64,000 bases of DNA from Paenibacillus doosanensis (lineage in GTDB: Bacteria; Bacillota; Bacilli; Paenibacillales; NBRC-103111). Shown piece after piece: positions 42,778-52,358 of this stretch. The notes under the pieces were generated by a model. It did no database searches. It was not told the origin of the DNA and saw only the letters and a program-made list of their open reading frames with translations. The number at the start of each line of letters is the position of its first letter. Position 1 is the first letter of the stretch. Made by a program: the position numbers and the translations under genes. The stretch is from contig NZ_JANYUY010000021.1 of NCBI RefSeq assembly GCF_025060755.1, forward strand, positions 1-64,000. The letters run 5' to 3'.

Positions 42778-43800
42778 TTAAAAGTGTACAAGGACCTTTA
42801 ACGAGGAATCCTCTTTCTTATCAACCATCTGGAAGCCCTTGGCCGCTTCATTGTAATGAAGCTTATGCGTAATAATCACATCTTCCTTCACATGGCCTGC
42901 AGCGATCAGATCGATGGCCGAAATCGTATCCTCGCGAGTATACGTCATGCAGCCTACAATTTCTTTCTCGCCCTGCTGAAGATTAACGATATCGAACGTT
43001 TGCGTGCCGTGGAACATGGCGATCGTTACGCAGCGTCCGCCTTTGCGAAGCAGCGAAATCGCATTGTCGACGATACCCGGAACGCCGGCAGCGACCAATA
43101 CCTTATCAAATTCCCCTCCGATAAGCTCCTTCGCTTCCGTCGTCCAATCCTGCTTGTTCATAATGTTCAGCGTATGTGTGGCGCCCATGCCAACCGCACC
43201 TTCCAGCGCATAATCGATCACGTCGGTCACGAGAGTCGTTGTTGCGCCCGCCGCTTTCGCAGCGGCCATAGCCAGCAAACCGATCGGACCCGCGCCAAGA
43301 ATCGCTACCCGGTCGCCAAGCTGAATATCCGCTTTACGAACCGCATGTACGCCAACCGCAAACGGCTCTACCAATACGCCCTGATCGTAGCTCATAGATT
43401 CCGGCAGCTTGAAGACCGTCTGCTCCGGAGCTGCGAAATATTCCGCCATGGTGCCGTACCATCCGTTGAGACCCGGCGCGCCGCGGCGTGAACAGTAGTT
43501 CAAGTTGCCGGTCAAACAGCTTTCGCAAACTCCGCAGCCTGTCTGAGGCTCAACCGTTACCCGGTCGCCAATCTGGAATTTAGTTACAGCGTCACCCACC
43601 TTAACGACTTCACCGGCAATTTCATGACCGATGATAACCGGCGGCTTCCGGAATAAATGCAAGCCTTTGTAGGTATGGATATCGGAACCGCAAATTCCTG
43701 TGACTTTCACTTGAATCAATACTTCATTCGCAGCGATTTCAGGCACTTCTACATCTTTTACGACAACCTTGTAGGCATCGTCGACAAATACAGCTTTCAT
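42778..43800 (-). CDS. Zinc-dependent alcohol/sorbitol dehydrogenase family
   Basis: 340-aa MDR enzyme. The ATG at 43800 follows GGAGGG; a GTG five codons earlier overlaps that site. Catalytic zinc ligands lie in GICGSDIH and GHEIAGEV, structural zinc cysteines in CGVCESCLTGNLNYC, and the NAD fold has AILGAGPIGLLAMAAAKA. In the operon it probably oxidises a hydroxyl of the imported acid sugar before or after phosphorylation. It resembles L-threonate or galactitol dehydrogenases only at family level. Confidence 0.88.
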   Translation of the reverse strand: MKAVFVDDAYKVVVKDVEVPEIAANEVLIQVKVTGICGSDIHTYKGLHLFRKPPVIIGHEIAGEVVKVGDAVTKFQIGDRVTVEPQTGCGVCESCLTGNLNYCSRRGAPGLNGWYGTMAEYFAAPEQTVFKLPESMSYDQGVLVEPFAVGVHAVRKADIQLGDRVAILGAGPIGLLAMAAAKAAGATTTLVTDVIDYALEGAVGMGATHTLNIMNKQDWTTEAKELIGGEFDKVLVAAGVPGIVDNAISLLRKGGRCVTIAMFHGTQTFDIVNLQQGEKEIVGCMTYTREDTISAIDLIAAGHVKEDVIITHKLHYNEAAKGFQMVDKKEDSSLKVLVHF

Positions 43801-43858
43801 CTGGTTTCCCTCCACTGAATATAAAGTGCTTCTCTCTGTTGTTGTCCTTCTTCCGGAT

Positions 43859-44518
43859 CTACAAAAATAGCTTTTGTTTGGACTGCTGCAGGTGATCTCT
43901 CATTTTATCAACACTGCGAAGATCCCCGTTTTTCAATAATTCGTAAATCTCTACATGCTCCTGCCAAAACTGCCTCATCCGATGAGGATCTCTCTTTAAG
44001 TGCCGCAATGTAATGCGCAGCAAGTGGTCTTGATAATTGAGCAGCACGCGGTAAATTTCCTGATTGCCGGAAAACTCGCACAGCAGCCGGTGAAACTCGT
44101 GATCCAGCTGGGCAAAGCCTTTGCCGTCCAGCTCATTGACCTTCTCTTCCGTTTTGCGAAGGTTCTCCTCCACCAGTCTGCACTGCTCTTCTGTCAGTTT
44201 GTCGGTAATTTCCGCGCAGATATACGTCTCCAGAGCAATGCGGAGATTATAAATATCCATGATCCGATTTACTGTCAGATCGTTGATGATAACCCCCTGC
44301 TTGGAAAAGACGGTAACAAATCCCTCGGTTTCCAATCGCACGAGCGCCGACTTGATCGGCGTTTTGCTCATCTCCAGCAGCTCGATCAGCTCACGCTCGG
44401 ACAGAAAGCGCCCCGGAGCGAAACGCTCGTCCAGAATATGCTCTTTAATAACCTGATAAGCCACGTCCTTCAGAAGAGGACTGGATGCAGGCTTGTCGTT
44501 TGTATGTTCCTTGTCCAT
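43859..44518 (-). CDS. GntR/FadR-type regulator of the acid-sugar operon
   Basis: 219 aa from the second ATG (AAGGCGG 9 nt upstream). The winged helix-turn-helix has GRFLSERELIELLEMSKTPI and the FCD domain has the metal-binding Asp/His pattern (LDHEFHRLLCEFSGN, then EHVEIYELL). It is encoded inside the operon, 40 nt after the kinase gene, which suggests autoregulation. Tandem TAGATCTA repeats before the first gene are candidate sites. Confidence 0.9.
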   Translation of the reverse strand: MDKEHTNDKPASSPLLKDVAYQVIKEHILDERFAPGRFLSERELIELLEMSKTPIKSALVRLETEGFVTVFSKQGVIINDLTVNRIMDIYNLRIALETYICAEITDKLTEEQCRLVEENLRKTEEKVNELDGKGFAQLDHEFHRLLCEFSGNQEIYRVLLNYQDHLLRITLRHLKRDPHRMRQFWQEHVEIYELLKNGDLRSVDKMRDHLQQSKQKLFL

Positions 44519-44558
44519 CCTCATACCGCCTTCTTGTATTTCGAAAGGGCATCCATCC

Positions 44559-45935
44559 TTACAGGCTGGAAGCCTTTCTTACATTTTCGAAAAAGTCCGG
44601 TCCGCCAAGCTGCCCGCCTTTCAACGCCAGTTCGACGCCCTCCATCTCCGCTTCCGCAGAATAGGCTTTGCAGAGCGGAGCGCCCGGAGAAATCGGGAGC
44701 AGCATCTCCAAACCGTAAATCCCCATCTCGCGTGTAACGAATCCCGAGGTATCGCCGCCTGCTACAATGACGCGACGGATGCCGGTAGCCTCCATCACTT
44801 CCCGTGTCCAACGGCCCAGCTGTCTGCCGATAAATTCGCCCGACTGAAGCTCAGGCATTCCGAGTTGCGCGAACCGTTCGCGCGTAGCAGCAATCGCTTC
44901 GTCCTCCGGACCCATCGCCGTGTACAGAATGACGCTTTCTCCCTGCTTGACGAGGCGGATTGCCTCATCCAGAAGCTCTCGCGGCGCCGACTCGGCGTTC
45001 ATGATTTGATCTACCGAAACCCGGATCGCATGAAAGCCGGCTTTCATGGCATTCTCAATCTGCTGCTGAGTAACCATCGAAGCGCTGCCCGATACGGCAA
45101 ATACTTGCTTAGCCGGTTTTACTTGCGCCTTATGCTGCGCGTTGTCACCCGTACCCATGCCTGCCGCATTCCAATGAGCGGTCAGTGCATAGCCGACGCC
45201 GGACGAACCGACCACAAAATGAGTATGCCCGCTCTCCGCAGCGGACTCCCAGATGAGCCGGCCGCTTACACGCATGCGCTCCTCATCCAGCACATCGAAC
45301 AGCAACACGCCCGGCTTGTTCGCTTTGCCGTTGTACCTCTCTTTAACCGCTTCGATGTCGCCTTCCAGCTCCAAAATGTTCATAAGCTCGATCGGCTCAT
45401 CGGTCTGCTTGGCCAGATGAAGGCGAAGATCCGCTTCCTTCATAGGTGTAATCGGATGCTTGGACATGACCGGATGGCGGTCCAGCCGGTACACGGTATC
45501 ATGCATTCTGGCAAAATGCTGGCCGAACAAAGTAAAGCGGCCAAGCGGCGGGGCGCCCACAAGCAGCGGAATGACAGCCTGATCCTTGAAATAGCTTCTG
45601 GCTAATTCAATCGCTTTGCCGATACTGCCTACTTCCGGAGCCGAATCGAATGTAGAGCAGGTTTTATAATGCACTATCGGCGCTTGAATATCTGCAAACT
45701 GCCGATACACCGGCTGCAGCTCCGCTTCCATATCCGTTGGATTTTTCGCCCGGCTCGTTCCGGCAACGCCGATGCAGCGGATGCCGTCAAACCGTTCAAC
45801 CATCTCCGCCGTCGGAGGCTCCAGAAAGAGCACGGTCCGGTAACCGCTTATTGCAAGCGCCTCCATTGCATCCGTAGATCCGGTAAAGTCATCGCCGTAA
45901 AATGCGAGCAGCAGTCCGTTGTCTTTCGTCATCAT
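44559..45935 (-). CDS. DUF1537 four-carbon acid sugar kinase family
   Basis: 458-aa kinase. The N-terminal domain starts with FYGDDFTGSTDAMEAL and has VHYKTCSTFDSAPEVGSIG. The C-terminal nucleotide-binding domain has FAVSGSASMVTQQQIENA and VIVAGGDTSGFVTREMGI. Members phosphorylate threonate, erythronate or 3-oxo-isoapionate (OiaK). The neighbouring RuBisCO-like gene favours an OiaK/OiaX-like D-apionate route over the threonate route, but the sequence alone does not prove it. It lies 15 nt after the RuBisCO-like gene. Confidence 0.88.
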   Translation of the reverse strand: MMTKDNGLLLAFYGDDFTGSTDAMEALAISGYRTVLFLEPPTAEMVERFDGIRCIGVAGTSRAKNPTDMEAELQPVYRQFADIQAPIVHYKTCSTFDSAPEVGSIGKAIELARSYFKDQAVIPLLVGAPPLGRFTLFGQHFARMHDTVYRLDRHPVMSKHPITPMKEADLRLHLAKQTDEPIELMNILELEGDIEAVKERYNGKANKPGVLLFDVLDEERMRVSGRLIWESAAESGHTHFVVGSSGVGYALTAHWNAAGMGTGDNAQHKAQVKPAKQVFAVSGSASMVTQQQIENAMKAGFHAIRVSVDQIMNAESAPRELLDEAIRLVKQGESVILYTAMGPEDEAIAATRERFAQLGMPELQSGEFIGRQLGRWTREVMEATGIRRVIVAGGDTSGFVTREMGIYGLEMLLPISPGAPLCKAYSAEAEMEGVELALKGGQLGGPDFFENVRKASSL

Positions 45936-45950
45936 GTTTCCTCCAGCTTG

Positions 45951-47213
45951 TTATTTAGAAAAAGTACGTATCGCCTGCCACAGCTCTTCGTGCCGCTCCG
46001 CATAGTCTGCGAGCGGAATGCCTTGTACCGCCGCTTCCCACCCTTGGCGTACGCTGCGAACTCCGGCCGCAATGCCGCCCGGATGAGCAAGAACCCCGCC
46101 GCCGGCGACCATAATGACATCCGTCGTTTGCACAGCTTCGTACGTAGGAACGGCCGTTCCGGCCCATTGCGCGGAAGATAGCACCGGCATGACCGGATAT
46201 CCACCCAAAAACGGCTTCATGCAATCTTGAATCGCACGTGCAACCGTTGCATTATCCTCAGAAAACTTATTGTTAAGTCCGTTGGTATGCAGATGATCGA
46301 CCCCGGCCAGTCTGCAAAGCTTTTGGAATACCGTAAAGCTCATTCCCAGCAGCGGACTTCTGGACATCGCTCCCCACTGGGTACGATGACCGTGTATCGG
46401 AAGCTCGGAAAAGCTGCGTAAGTAGGCTGTTCCGGCAAAGCCTAAGCTGTTGACACAGGCCATTACACAGGTTCCACCGGCTTTCACGACAAGATCGTGG
46501 TTCCGGCGAAGCTCATCGATGTCGCCTGTAATGTTAAAAGCGTACATGACCTTCTTCCCTGTCCGATCCGCCACACGGTTAATTTCATCCATGACAACCC
46601 TTACACGCTGCTCCAGCAGTGCAAATGCAGGATTAGCGCACAGCTCGTCGTCCTTAATGAAATCGATTCCGGCTTCCGCCAGTTGTCTGACCAATGGTCC
46701 ATAATCCTCCGTATGCAATCCAATGCTCGGCTTAATAATGGTGCCGATCAACGGACGATCGTGCACGCCGCTCAGTGTCCTCGTACCTTCGATACCGAAT
46801 TGCGGACCCGGATATTTGTTAGCGAATGCATCCGGCAGCTCCAGGTCGATTAACCGCAAACCGGAGAACTCGCCCAATTCATACAAATTTCCGGCAACCG
46901 TCGACATCAAATTCGGCAGCGAGGGACCCACATTATCAAGCGGAAAGGACAGGACGACAATCGCTCGCCGATAGCCCGCGCCTGCGCCGCTCTGTTTGGG
47001 AACCTTTGCTCCAGGCAAGGACGGATGGTCGACCGATTCAAGCTCGGTAATGCTTACAACGCGAGCGCCGTGCATCTCCTGCAGCTCCGGCGTTTCACCG
47101 GGTACGGATATGAACGTTCCCGTCGATTGCTCGCCAGCCATAACCTCGGCGGCGTGTTCCAGAGGATAAGCCGTTTCAATGTAGTAAGAGGCCAAAATCC
47201 GATTTTGCTCCAA
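45951..47213 (-). CDS. RuBisCO-like protein (form IV)
   Basis: 420 aa from TTG at 47213 (AGGGGGG upstream); a longer frame to 47264 lacks a ribosome site. The barrel has Lys161 (GTIIKPSIG) and Lys187/Asp189/Glu190 (GIDFIKDDE), the carbamate-lysine and Mg ligands. Later segments read SLGFAGTAYLR, HGHRTQWGAMSR and MVAGGGVLAHPGG. Loop 6 (SAQWAGT) lacks the catalytic Lys of true RuBisCO, so carboxylation is unlikely. In apionate pathways such proteins (OiaX) cleave or decarboxylate 3-oxo-isoapionate 4-phosphate. It is the first gene of the operon. Confidence 0.88.
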   Translation of the reverse strand: MEQNRILASYYIETAYPLEHAAEVMAGEQSTGTFISVPGETPELQEMHGARVVSITELESVDHPSLPGAKVPKQSGAGAGYRRAIVVLSFPLDNVGPSLPNLMSTVAGNLYELGEFSGLRLIDLELPDAFANKYPGPQFGIEGTRTLSGVHDRPLIGTIIKPSIGLHTEDYGPLVRQLAEAGIDFIKDDELCANPAFALLEQRVRVVMDEINRVADRTGKKVMYAFNITGDIDELRRNHDLVVKAGGTCVMACVNSLGFAGTAYLRSFSELPIHGHRTQWGAMSRSPLLGMSFTVFQKLCRLAGVDHLHTNGLNNKFSEDNATVARAIQDCMKPFLGGYPVMPVLSSAQWAGTAVPTYEAVQTTDVIMVAGGGVLAHPGGIAAGVRSVRQGWEAAVQGIPLADYAERHEELWQAIRTFSK

Positions 47214-47284
47214 GATCGAATCCCCCCTGTCTCTGAAAAAACTATTGATGAATTTAGCGTTCAAAACTATGCAACAGAATCTCG

Positions 47285-47317
47285 GATCTATCTTAGATCT
47301 ATGTTAGATCTATCTAC
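47285..47317 (-). promoter_or_regulatory. Tandem 11-bp repeats before the acid-sugar operon
   Basis: GATCTATCTTA, GATCTATGTTA and GATCTATCTAC follow each other head to tail, which creates two TAGATCTA palindromes one helical turn apart. They lie 72-104 nt before the RuBisCO-like gene, on its 5' side, and about 190 nt before the chemoreceptor gene. They are candidate operators for the FadR-type regulator. The rest of 47214-47507 is AT-rich promoter space for two divergent genes. Confidence 0.5.
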
Positions 47318-47507
47318 GTCCTCTATCATATTTAATCGCGCTTTCAGTGTCAATGTTTTTTTAATAATTTAATTATTACCAGTTTGCCCCAATTCCGCCT
47401 GAATAAATTTCAATTGTTTTCTTCGAGCCTCCTGCTATATAATGGCCTTTGTGAAATTTTACATATTTGGATTACTACATGAAGAAGACAGGAGACGGAG
47501 GCGCAGT

Positions 47508-49316
47508 ATGAAGTGGTTTCATAATTTAAACATTGCTGTGAAGTTTGTTGGATGCTTTGCTGCCATTCTCATTATCTTGATGATCGGCAACGGAATGGGG
47601 CTGCTGAATGCAGGCAACATGAATAACAATCTGGTCAATTTGTATGAAAATGATTTAAAAACCATCAAGCAGTTAGGCGAAATATCAAGCTCTTTCCATC
47701 TCGTCAACGCTTCCGTAAGCAGCTATGTGCTTTTGAACAGCAGCGACACGAGAGCGAACGCGAAAGAAACGATCGCCGCACAGCAGCAAATCATCAAAGA
47801 CCGTATGGCATCCATTGCCGGTTCGCCGATAACCGAGCAGGAGCAGAAGGAGCTGGAGCTGGTTAAACTTCTCTGGAGCACCTATCCTCCATCCATCGAG
47901 AAGGTGCTGCAGCTTGCGGACCAAAATCAAACGGAATTTGCCAAGTCGGTGCTTGAGAAGGAATTGTTGACCAAGCAGGATGGTATCGATCGAACGATTC
48001 AAGGCTTTATCGAATTGAACCAGCAAAAGGCCGACACCCGATACTCGGCTTCTCTCGGCCAATATCAATCGATCAAATGGTCCACCATTATAATTCTGGC
48101 GGTGTCGCTGCTGCTGTCCGCTATCGTCGGCACCATCATGACCTTCTCCATGCTGAAGCCGATCAACCGGCTGTTAGCTGCATTCCGAAGCATGGAATCC
48201 GGGGACCTCTCGAAAAAGGCCGAAATCAACCGCCGGGACGAATTGGGGCAGCTTGCCGCCGGTTTTGAGAACATGAGGCAAAGCGTCGCCTCCATCGTGT
48301 CGCAAACGAAGCAGTCCGTGGGCGTATTATCTGCCGTTGCCCGCGATATTCGCCAAGATGCGCTAACGACGGGCGAAGCTTCGCAGAACATTTACGGCGG
48401 ACTGAAGGAAGCTGCCGTTATGTCGGACGAGCAGGCCGCTCGCGTGTCCGACGACGCCGTCGTCATCAAGGAAATGTCCCTTGGTTTAAAACAGGTAGCA
48501 GCCGCTATCGACAACGTCAGCAGCTTGTCAAGCGATATGGAGAAAGCGTCGGATCAGGGCCAGAAGATCGTTGCGACCGCGCTTGAAACCATGCAGACGA
48601 TACAGCGCAAATCTGAGCAAACCAATGCCGTTGTCCAAACTTTAAGCCAGCATTCGCAAGAAATTGAAAGTGTCATGATCACCATCAAACAGATTGCCGA
48701 GGAGACCAATTTACTTGCGCTCAATGCCTCCATCGAAGCCGCGCGCGCCGGAGAAGCCGGCAAAGGCTTTGCCGTGGTAGCCAGCGAAGTACGCCAGCTT
48801 TCCGAAAACAGCAAAAACGCTGCCGGACACGTTGGGTCCGTCATAAAGCGTATTCTCGAGAGTACGCAGGAGCTTGCCCGTTCCAGCCAAGCCTCAACGG
48901 CCGAAATGAATGAGGGATATACGAAAGTAAGCGAGGTATCCGCCGCTTTCCGGCAAATTTTTGAATGGATACGAGCTATGAACGACAGAGTACAAGATAT
49001 TACGGCAACCATCGAAGAAATGGCTGCCGGAAGCGAGCAAATTGACCAATCGATCAAACGGATTGAAACGTATACCGTCAATTTTTCCAGTATCAATCAA
49101 GAATATGCAGAAAAATCCGGACAGCAGGCTCATCTCATGGATAAAGTCAACGATTCGGCCGAAGAACTGCTGAACATGTCCGGTGAGCTCCTTGCGCTCG
49201 TGAACCGGTTCGTCACCTCGGACAGCGAATTCCAGGAACATTCGGCCAACCACGACGTAGCCCAAGCTGCGGATGATAACCAGCTTGACCGACATGCAAT
49301 TTCATCCGAAATATAA
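47508..49316 (+). CDS. Methyl-accepting chemotaxis protein
   Basis: 602 aa from the ATG at 47508 (GGAGG 8 nt upstream). Membrane segments at about 9-32 and 191-214 flank a helical four-helix-bundle sensor (4HB_MCP type). HAMP follows at about 216-268 and then the long signalling coiled coil, with the conserved tip [20 protein letters not shown] followed by [19 protein letters not shown]. It diverges from the acid-sugar operon, so it might sense that substrate; this is only suggested by position. Confidence 0.93.
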   Translation: MKWFHNLNIAVKFVGCFAAILIILMIGNGMGLLNAGNMNNNLVNLYENDLKTIKQLGEISSSFHLVNASVSSYVLLNSSDTRANAKETIAAQQQIIKDRMASIAGSPITEQEQKELELVKLLWSTYPPSIEKVLQLADQNQTEFAKSVLEKELLTKQDGIDRTIQGFIELNQQKADTRYSASLGQYQSIKWSTIIILAVSLLLSAIVGTIMTFSMLKPINRLLAAFRSMESGDLSKKAEINRRDELGQLAAGFENMRQSVASIVSQTKQSVGVLSAVARDIRQDALTTGEASQNIYGGLKEAAVMSDEQAARVSDDAVVIKEMSLGLKQVAAAIDNVSSLSSDMEKASDQGQKIVATALETMQTIQRKSEQTNAVVQTLSQHSQEIESVMITIKQIAEETNLLALNASIEAARAGEAGKGFAVVASEVRQLSENSKNAAGHVGSVIKRILESTQELARSSQASTAEMNEGYTKVSEVSAAFRQIFEWIRAMNDRVQDITATIEEMAAGSEQIDQSIKRIETYTVNFSSINQEYAEKSGQQAHLMDKVNDSAEELLNMSGELLALVNRFVTSDSEFQEHSANHDVAQAADDNQLDRHAISSEI

Positions 49317-49317
49317 A

Positions 49318-49364
49318 AGGCTGGAGCGCGAACGGGAATCCCCCGATTGCGCTCCAGCCTTCCT
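49318..49364 (+). terminator. Intrinsic terminator of the chemoreceptor gene
   Basis: GGCTGGAGCGC and GCGCTCCAGCC form a perfect 11-bp stem directly after the stop codon, with TTCCT following. Confidence 0.85.
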
Positions 49365-49778
49365 GTTTCCCTCCTGCTTTCATCCATGTCACATATACGT
49401 CATTTCATATGACATACGTCGATGCAATTCCAACTCATAGGCCCCTCGGCCTTTGATTGTTGATTTTAAGCCGCGCCCCCCGTGCGGGATGCGACACCGA
49501 TTGCCATCAATCAGCCGTTACTTAAACAGACAGGAAATGAACCCTCCGCACAAAAAAAATTACCAATAAATCCCATGTGCATTTCAATTTCCTTGTTCTT
49601 AAATTTATAACATTCGATGTTATTATATTATTCATAGTTTTAGACAACTCTCATACTTCAAACCAACCGTGCTTGATAATCCAACGTTTCAGGATTCGGT
49701 GCGAGGGTGCTCATCCCTATACAGAAATGATAGCTGCTCTCCTCATCTCACGATTAATTTAACATTCCGCTTTGCTTA
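49365..49778. other. Gene-free AT-rich spacer
   Basis: No coding pattern, RNA or clear terminator was found. A GC-rich patch (CGCGCCCCCCGTGCGGG, about 49470) is followed by AT-rich sequence. It marks the left border of the more AT-rich accessory stretch. Confidence 0.4.
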
Positions 49779-52358
49779 CTACTCGGAATCCGGCGAGATG
49801 CTGTTCCCCGTAACTAATTGCTGCAATGCCGCAGCCACCTCCGGATGTTTCGACTCCCATTGCTTTCCTTTCTCTACCAACTGCTTGCCCAGTTCGGTTT
49901 CACCCCAGCCTTCCCCTTTACGCTCTGCATAACGAGTAAGTGCATAGATCAGAAGTTCCGGGCTAAAGCTAGCCACCACCATAAGTTCTTCGTTGTACGA
50001 GTCTAGGTTCTTCTCAAACATTGCGCTGATGAAATCGTCTATTGCTTCTTCGTATCTGGTCATAGAAGCGTAAAGTCTAGCACGGTTGGCAAACAAGATA
50101 TTCTTTTGACTGGCTTTAAGTCTCATGGATTGATTATAATCTTCCAACGCTTTTTTATAGTAGTCGTCTTTCATCTTGGAATCCTCGGATATATCCCCAT
50201 TAACATGCAAGGCGATTGCACGCCGATTGTAATCATTATAGTTGATTTCTTTAGATCCATTCGCAATAATATACTCGGTAATATCCAGAAACTTTTGTGC
50301 TATTTGTACCTGTTCCTTCCCAACTGCCTCGTAACAATAGTTAAGGTATGACCTTACCAGCAATCTGCGATAATAAATATACGGCTTCTCGCTATGATCA
50401 AGAACCTTTTCGTAATATTCCGCAGATTTCTTATAATTCCCCTTTTTAAACCAAGTATCACCCAAAAGAAAATAATTCTCATCGTCGATTTCGACGGTTC
50501 TTCCCGCTTGCGCCAACCGTTCCTCGAACGATTTTACTTTTCCTTCCGCAATCTTCTCTTTCTCGGTTTCCTTGATGTAATCAACATATTCCTTGACGAC
50601 TTTCCGTGCCGTTCTTTCGGTAATCGGCTCCGGTATCAAATTCACCATACCGTCTTCGGAGATAATAACGATGACGCAGGGCGTCGGCTCCAGCTTCAGC
50701 TTCTCCAGATAACGATGCGCTGAATTGAATCTGGCTCCGCGGCTGGCGTCTCCGATATGTTCTTGAGCCAGCCCGTCGAGAATGACGCCGATAGCATGGC
50801 AGGAAGCATCGGTATCGCAATACAACGCGCCGTCGATCGCCGTCAAATGCTTAATGAACGCAGGATTCAGCTGCGTCTTAATAATTGGCGTAGATTGCTT
50901 CTTCAATCGCCGTACTTCCGCCTCGGCCGTATCCGGTTTGGCGATGACAACCATCGTGCCGCTTTGCTGCCGGGTCGCCTCTTTTATTAATTTGCATAGC
51001 TTGTCCAAATTTTTCTCTTGAATCGTCGTATCGTCGGCAAACACGGCTGAAGCGATCCGCTTGAATAAATCCGGATCGAACCGATCGCGCCCTATTTCCG
51101 GGTTTTTAAAAGATACCCCTAGCAGTTTCGTTGAAACGATGCGAAGGTTGGTCGTCATTTTGAACAGCTTCTTATCTTCGTCCGCCTCAACTCGTTTATC
51201 TGTAGCTGCCTCTTTTTGCAGCGTGATCAGCATCAGATCATAACGGGACAAGCCTTTGAATTCCAGCTTAAACACACTATCGGTTCCCAGCAAGCTCCAA
51301 TCGACTTCTCCGATCCCATAGATGGTTTGCTCATCGGCAATAAGGAACAAATCGCGTTCGTTATTGGTCATCTCCAGCAATTTGCGTATCCGATGACCGT
51401 CCTCCAGGGCAATTCCTTGTTCCCCGTCGAATTGAATCGCGTAATTCACCAGCCCGGTCCGCGTGCTTAACAGCTCGCTGCTCATGAGCAGCATGCAGCC
51501 AAACGGACTTTCTCCCTCATAGGTTCTGGTAGCGATGCCTTCGATTTTCTCCATCAGCATATTCACGTAGTATTGTTGGTTCGGTTCTTGATACCCGCCA
51601 AGCGAATATTCGCTGTCAGCTTCATTCCCTTCCGTAATATACTGCTGAATCTTGCCTAGAAATACCCGTGCCATGCGCTGCAAGAAACCGACTTCATTCT
51701 CCTTGTACTTGGACTCCAACTCTTCTCCAAGTCTGCCGTCCGCATCCTCCTTGTAGTAATCGGCGAAATAATAATCAAGCACCATCCGGAGAAAGGAGAA
51801 CTGCGGCATCTCATAAAACATATCGTAAACTTGCGGTCCGGCGTAATCTATCGACAAAATATAGACCAAATCAAACGGCTTCCCTTGCAGAGTCAAATTT
51901 AACTGGTTAGGATATAGGATGCTTTTTATCGAGCCTTGTATAGAAGCCGGAACAGCAACCGGTTGAGTCTTGCCTATAAAATCCTCCAATGCTGAGTCCT
52001 CTGTCGAGTCCACCGCTGGGTACTCTGCCGCAGCATCAGCCGCCGGCTTCCTGTTGCGCGATTTTTCCGTAATGCTCCGGTTCAGCTGCTCTACGGAATC
52101 GTCCCACGGCAGGTCAGCTAGGCCGAGCTTGGTCAATACTTCGTCAGGCCCGGTCAGGTTTTCAAGCATGACCCGCGTTTCTTCATCACGCGATCCGGTC
52201 AAGACCCGTTTAATTCTAGCAGCCGCCCGCGAGCTGCTTTCTTCCTGACATGTAATGGCGTACAGTTTAAGCTCTAACCGATCATCCAGCTTCCGCACGA
52301 TTTCTTCAAGTTGATGATATACCGCTTTATGAATATCCTCAATAAGCTCCAACGACAT
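49779..52358 (-). CDS. Large protein with DisA_N-like domain and TPR repeats
   Basis: 859-aa soluble protein. Residues 1-100 are mostly helical. About 145-430 forms an alpha/beta region with GESPFGCMLLMSSEL and ERDLFLIADEQTIYGIGEV, resembling the sensor modules (DACNV-type) that accompany DisA_N domains. About 440-575 looks like a divergent diadenylate cyclase fold: GTMVVIAKP, Asp509-Gly510-Ala511 (DGALYCDTD), RGARFNSAHRY (540-550) where classical enzymes have GTRHR, and VIVIISEDG (562-570). Residues 625-790 hold tetratricopeptide-like helices (DTWFKKGNYKKSAEYYEKVL). It may make or sense a nucleotide signal. No membrane segment or operon partner is seen. Confidence 0.72.
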   Translation of the reverse strand: MSLELIEDIHKAVYHQLEEIVRKLDDRLELKLYAITCQEESSSRAAARIKRVLTGSRDEETRVMLENLTGPDEVLTKLGLADLPWDDSVEQLNRSITEKSRNRKPAADAAAEYPAVDSTEDSALEDFIGKTQPVAVPASIQGSIKSILYPNQLNLTLQGKPFDLVYILSIDYAGPQVYDMFYEMPQFSFLRMVLDYYFADYYKEDADGRLGEELESKYKENEVGFLQRMARVFLGKIQQYITEGNEADSEYSLGGYQEPNQQYYVNMLMEKIEGIATRTYEGESPFGCMLLMSSELLSTRTGLVNYAIQFDGEQGIALEDGHRIRKLLEMTNNERDLFLIADEQTIYGIGEVDWSLLGTDSVFKLEFKGLSRYDLMLITLQKEAATDKRVEADEDKKLFKMTTNLRIVSTKLLGVSFKNPEIGRDRFDPDLFKRIASAVFADDTTIQEKNLDKLCKLIKEATRQQSGTMVVIAKPDTAEAEVRRLKKQSTPIIKTQLNPAFIKHLTAIDGALYCDTDASCHAIGVILDGLAQEHIGDASRGARFNSAHRYLEKLKLEPTPCVIVIISEDGMVNLIPEPITERTARKVVKEYVDYIKETEKEKIAEGKVKSFEERLAQAGRTVEIDDENYFLLGDTWFKKGNYKKSAEYYEKVLDHSEKPYIYYRRLLVRSYLNYCYEAVGKEQVQIAQKFLDITEYIIANGSKEINYNDYNRRAIALHVNGDISEDSKMKDDYYKKALEDYNQSMRLKASQKNILFANRARLYASMTRYEEAIDDFISAMFEKNLDSYNEELMVVASFSPELLIYALTRYAERKGEGWGETELGKQLVEKGKQWESKHPEVAAALQQLVTGNSISPDSE

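Noticed and set aside
47285-47317. Tandem repeats considered as a CRISPR fragment
   Set aside because: The units are only 11 bp with no spacers. They fit operator repeats, and no cas gene is present.
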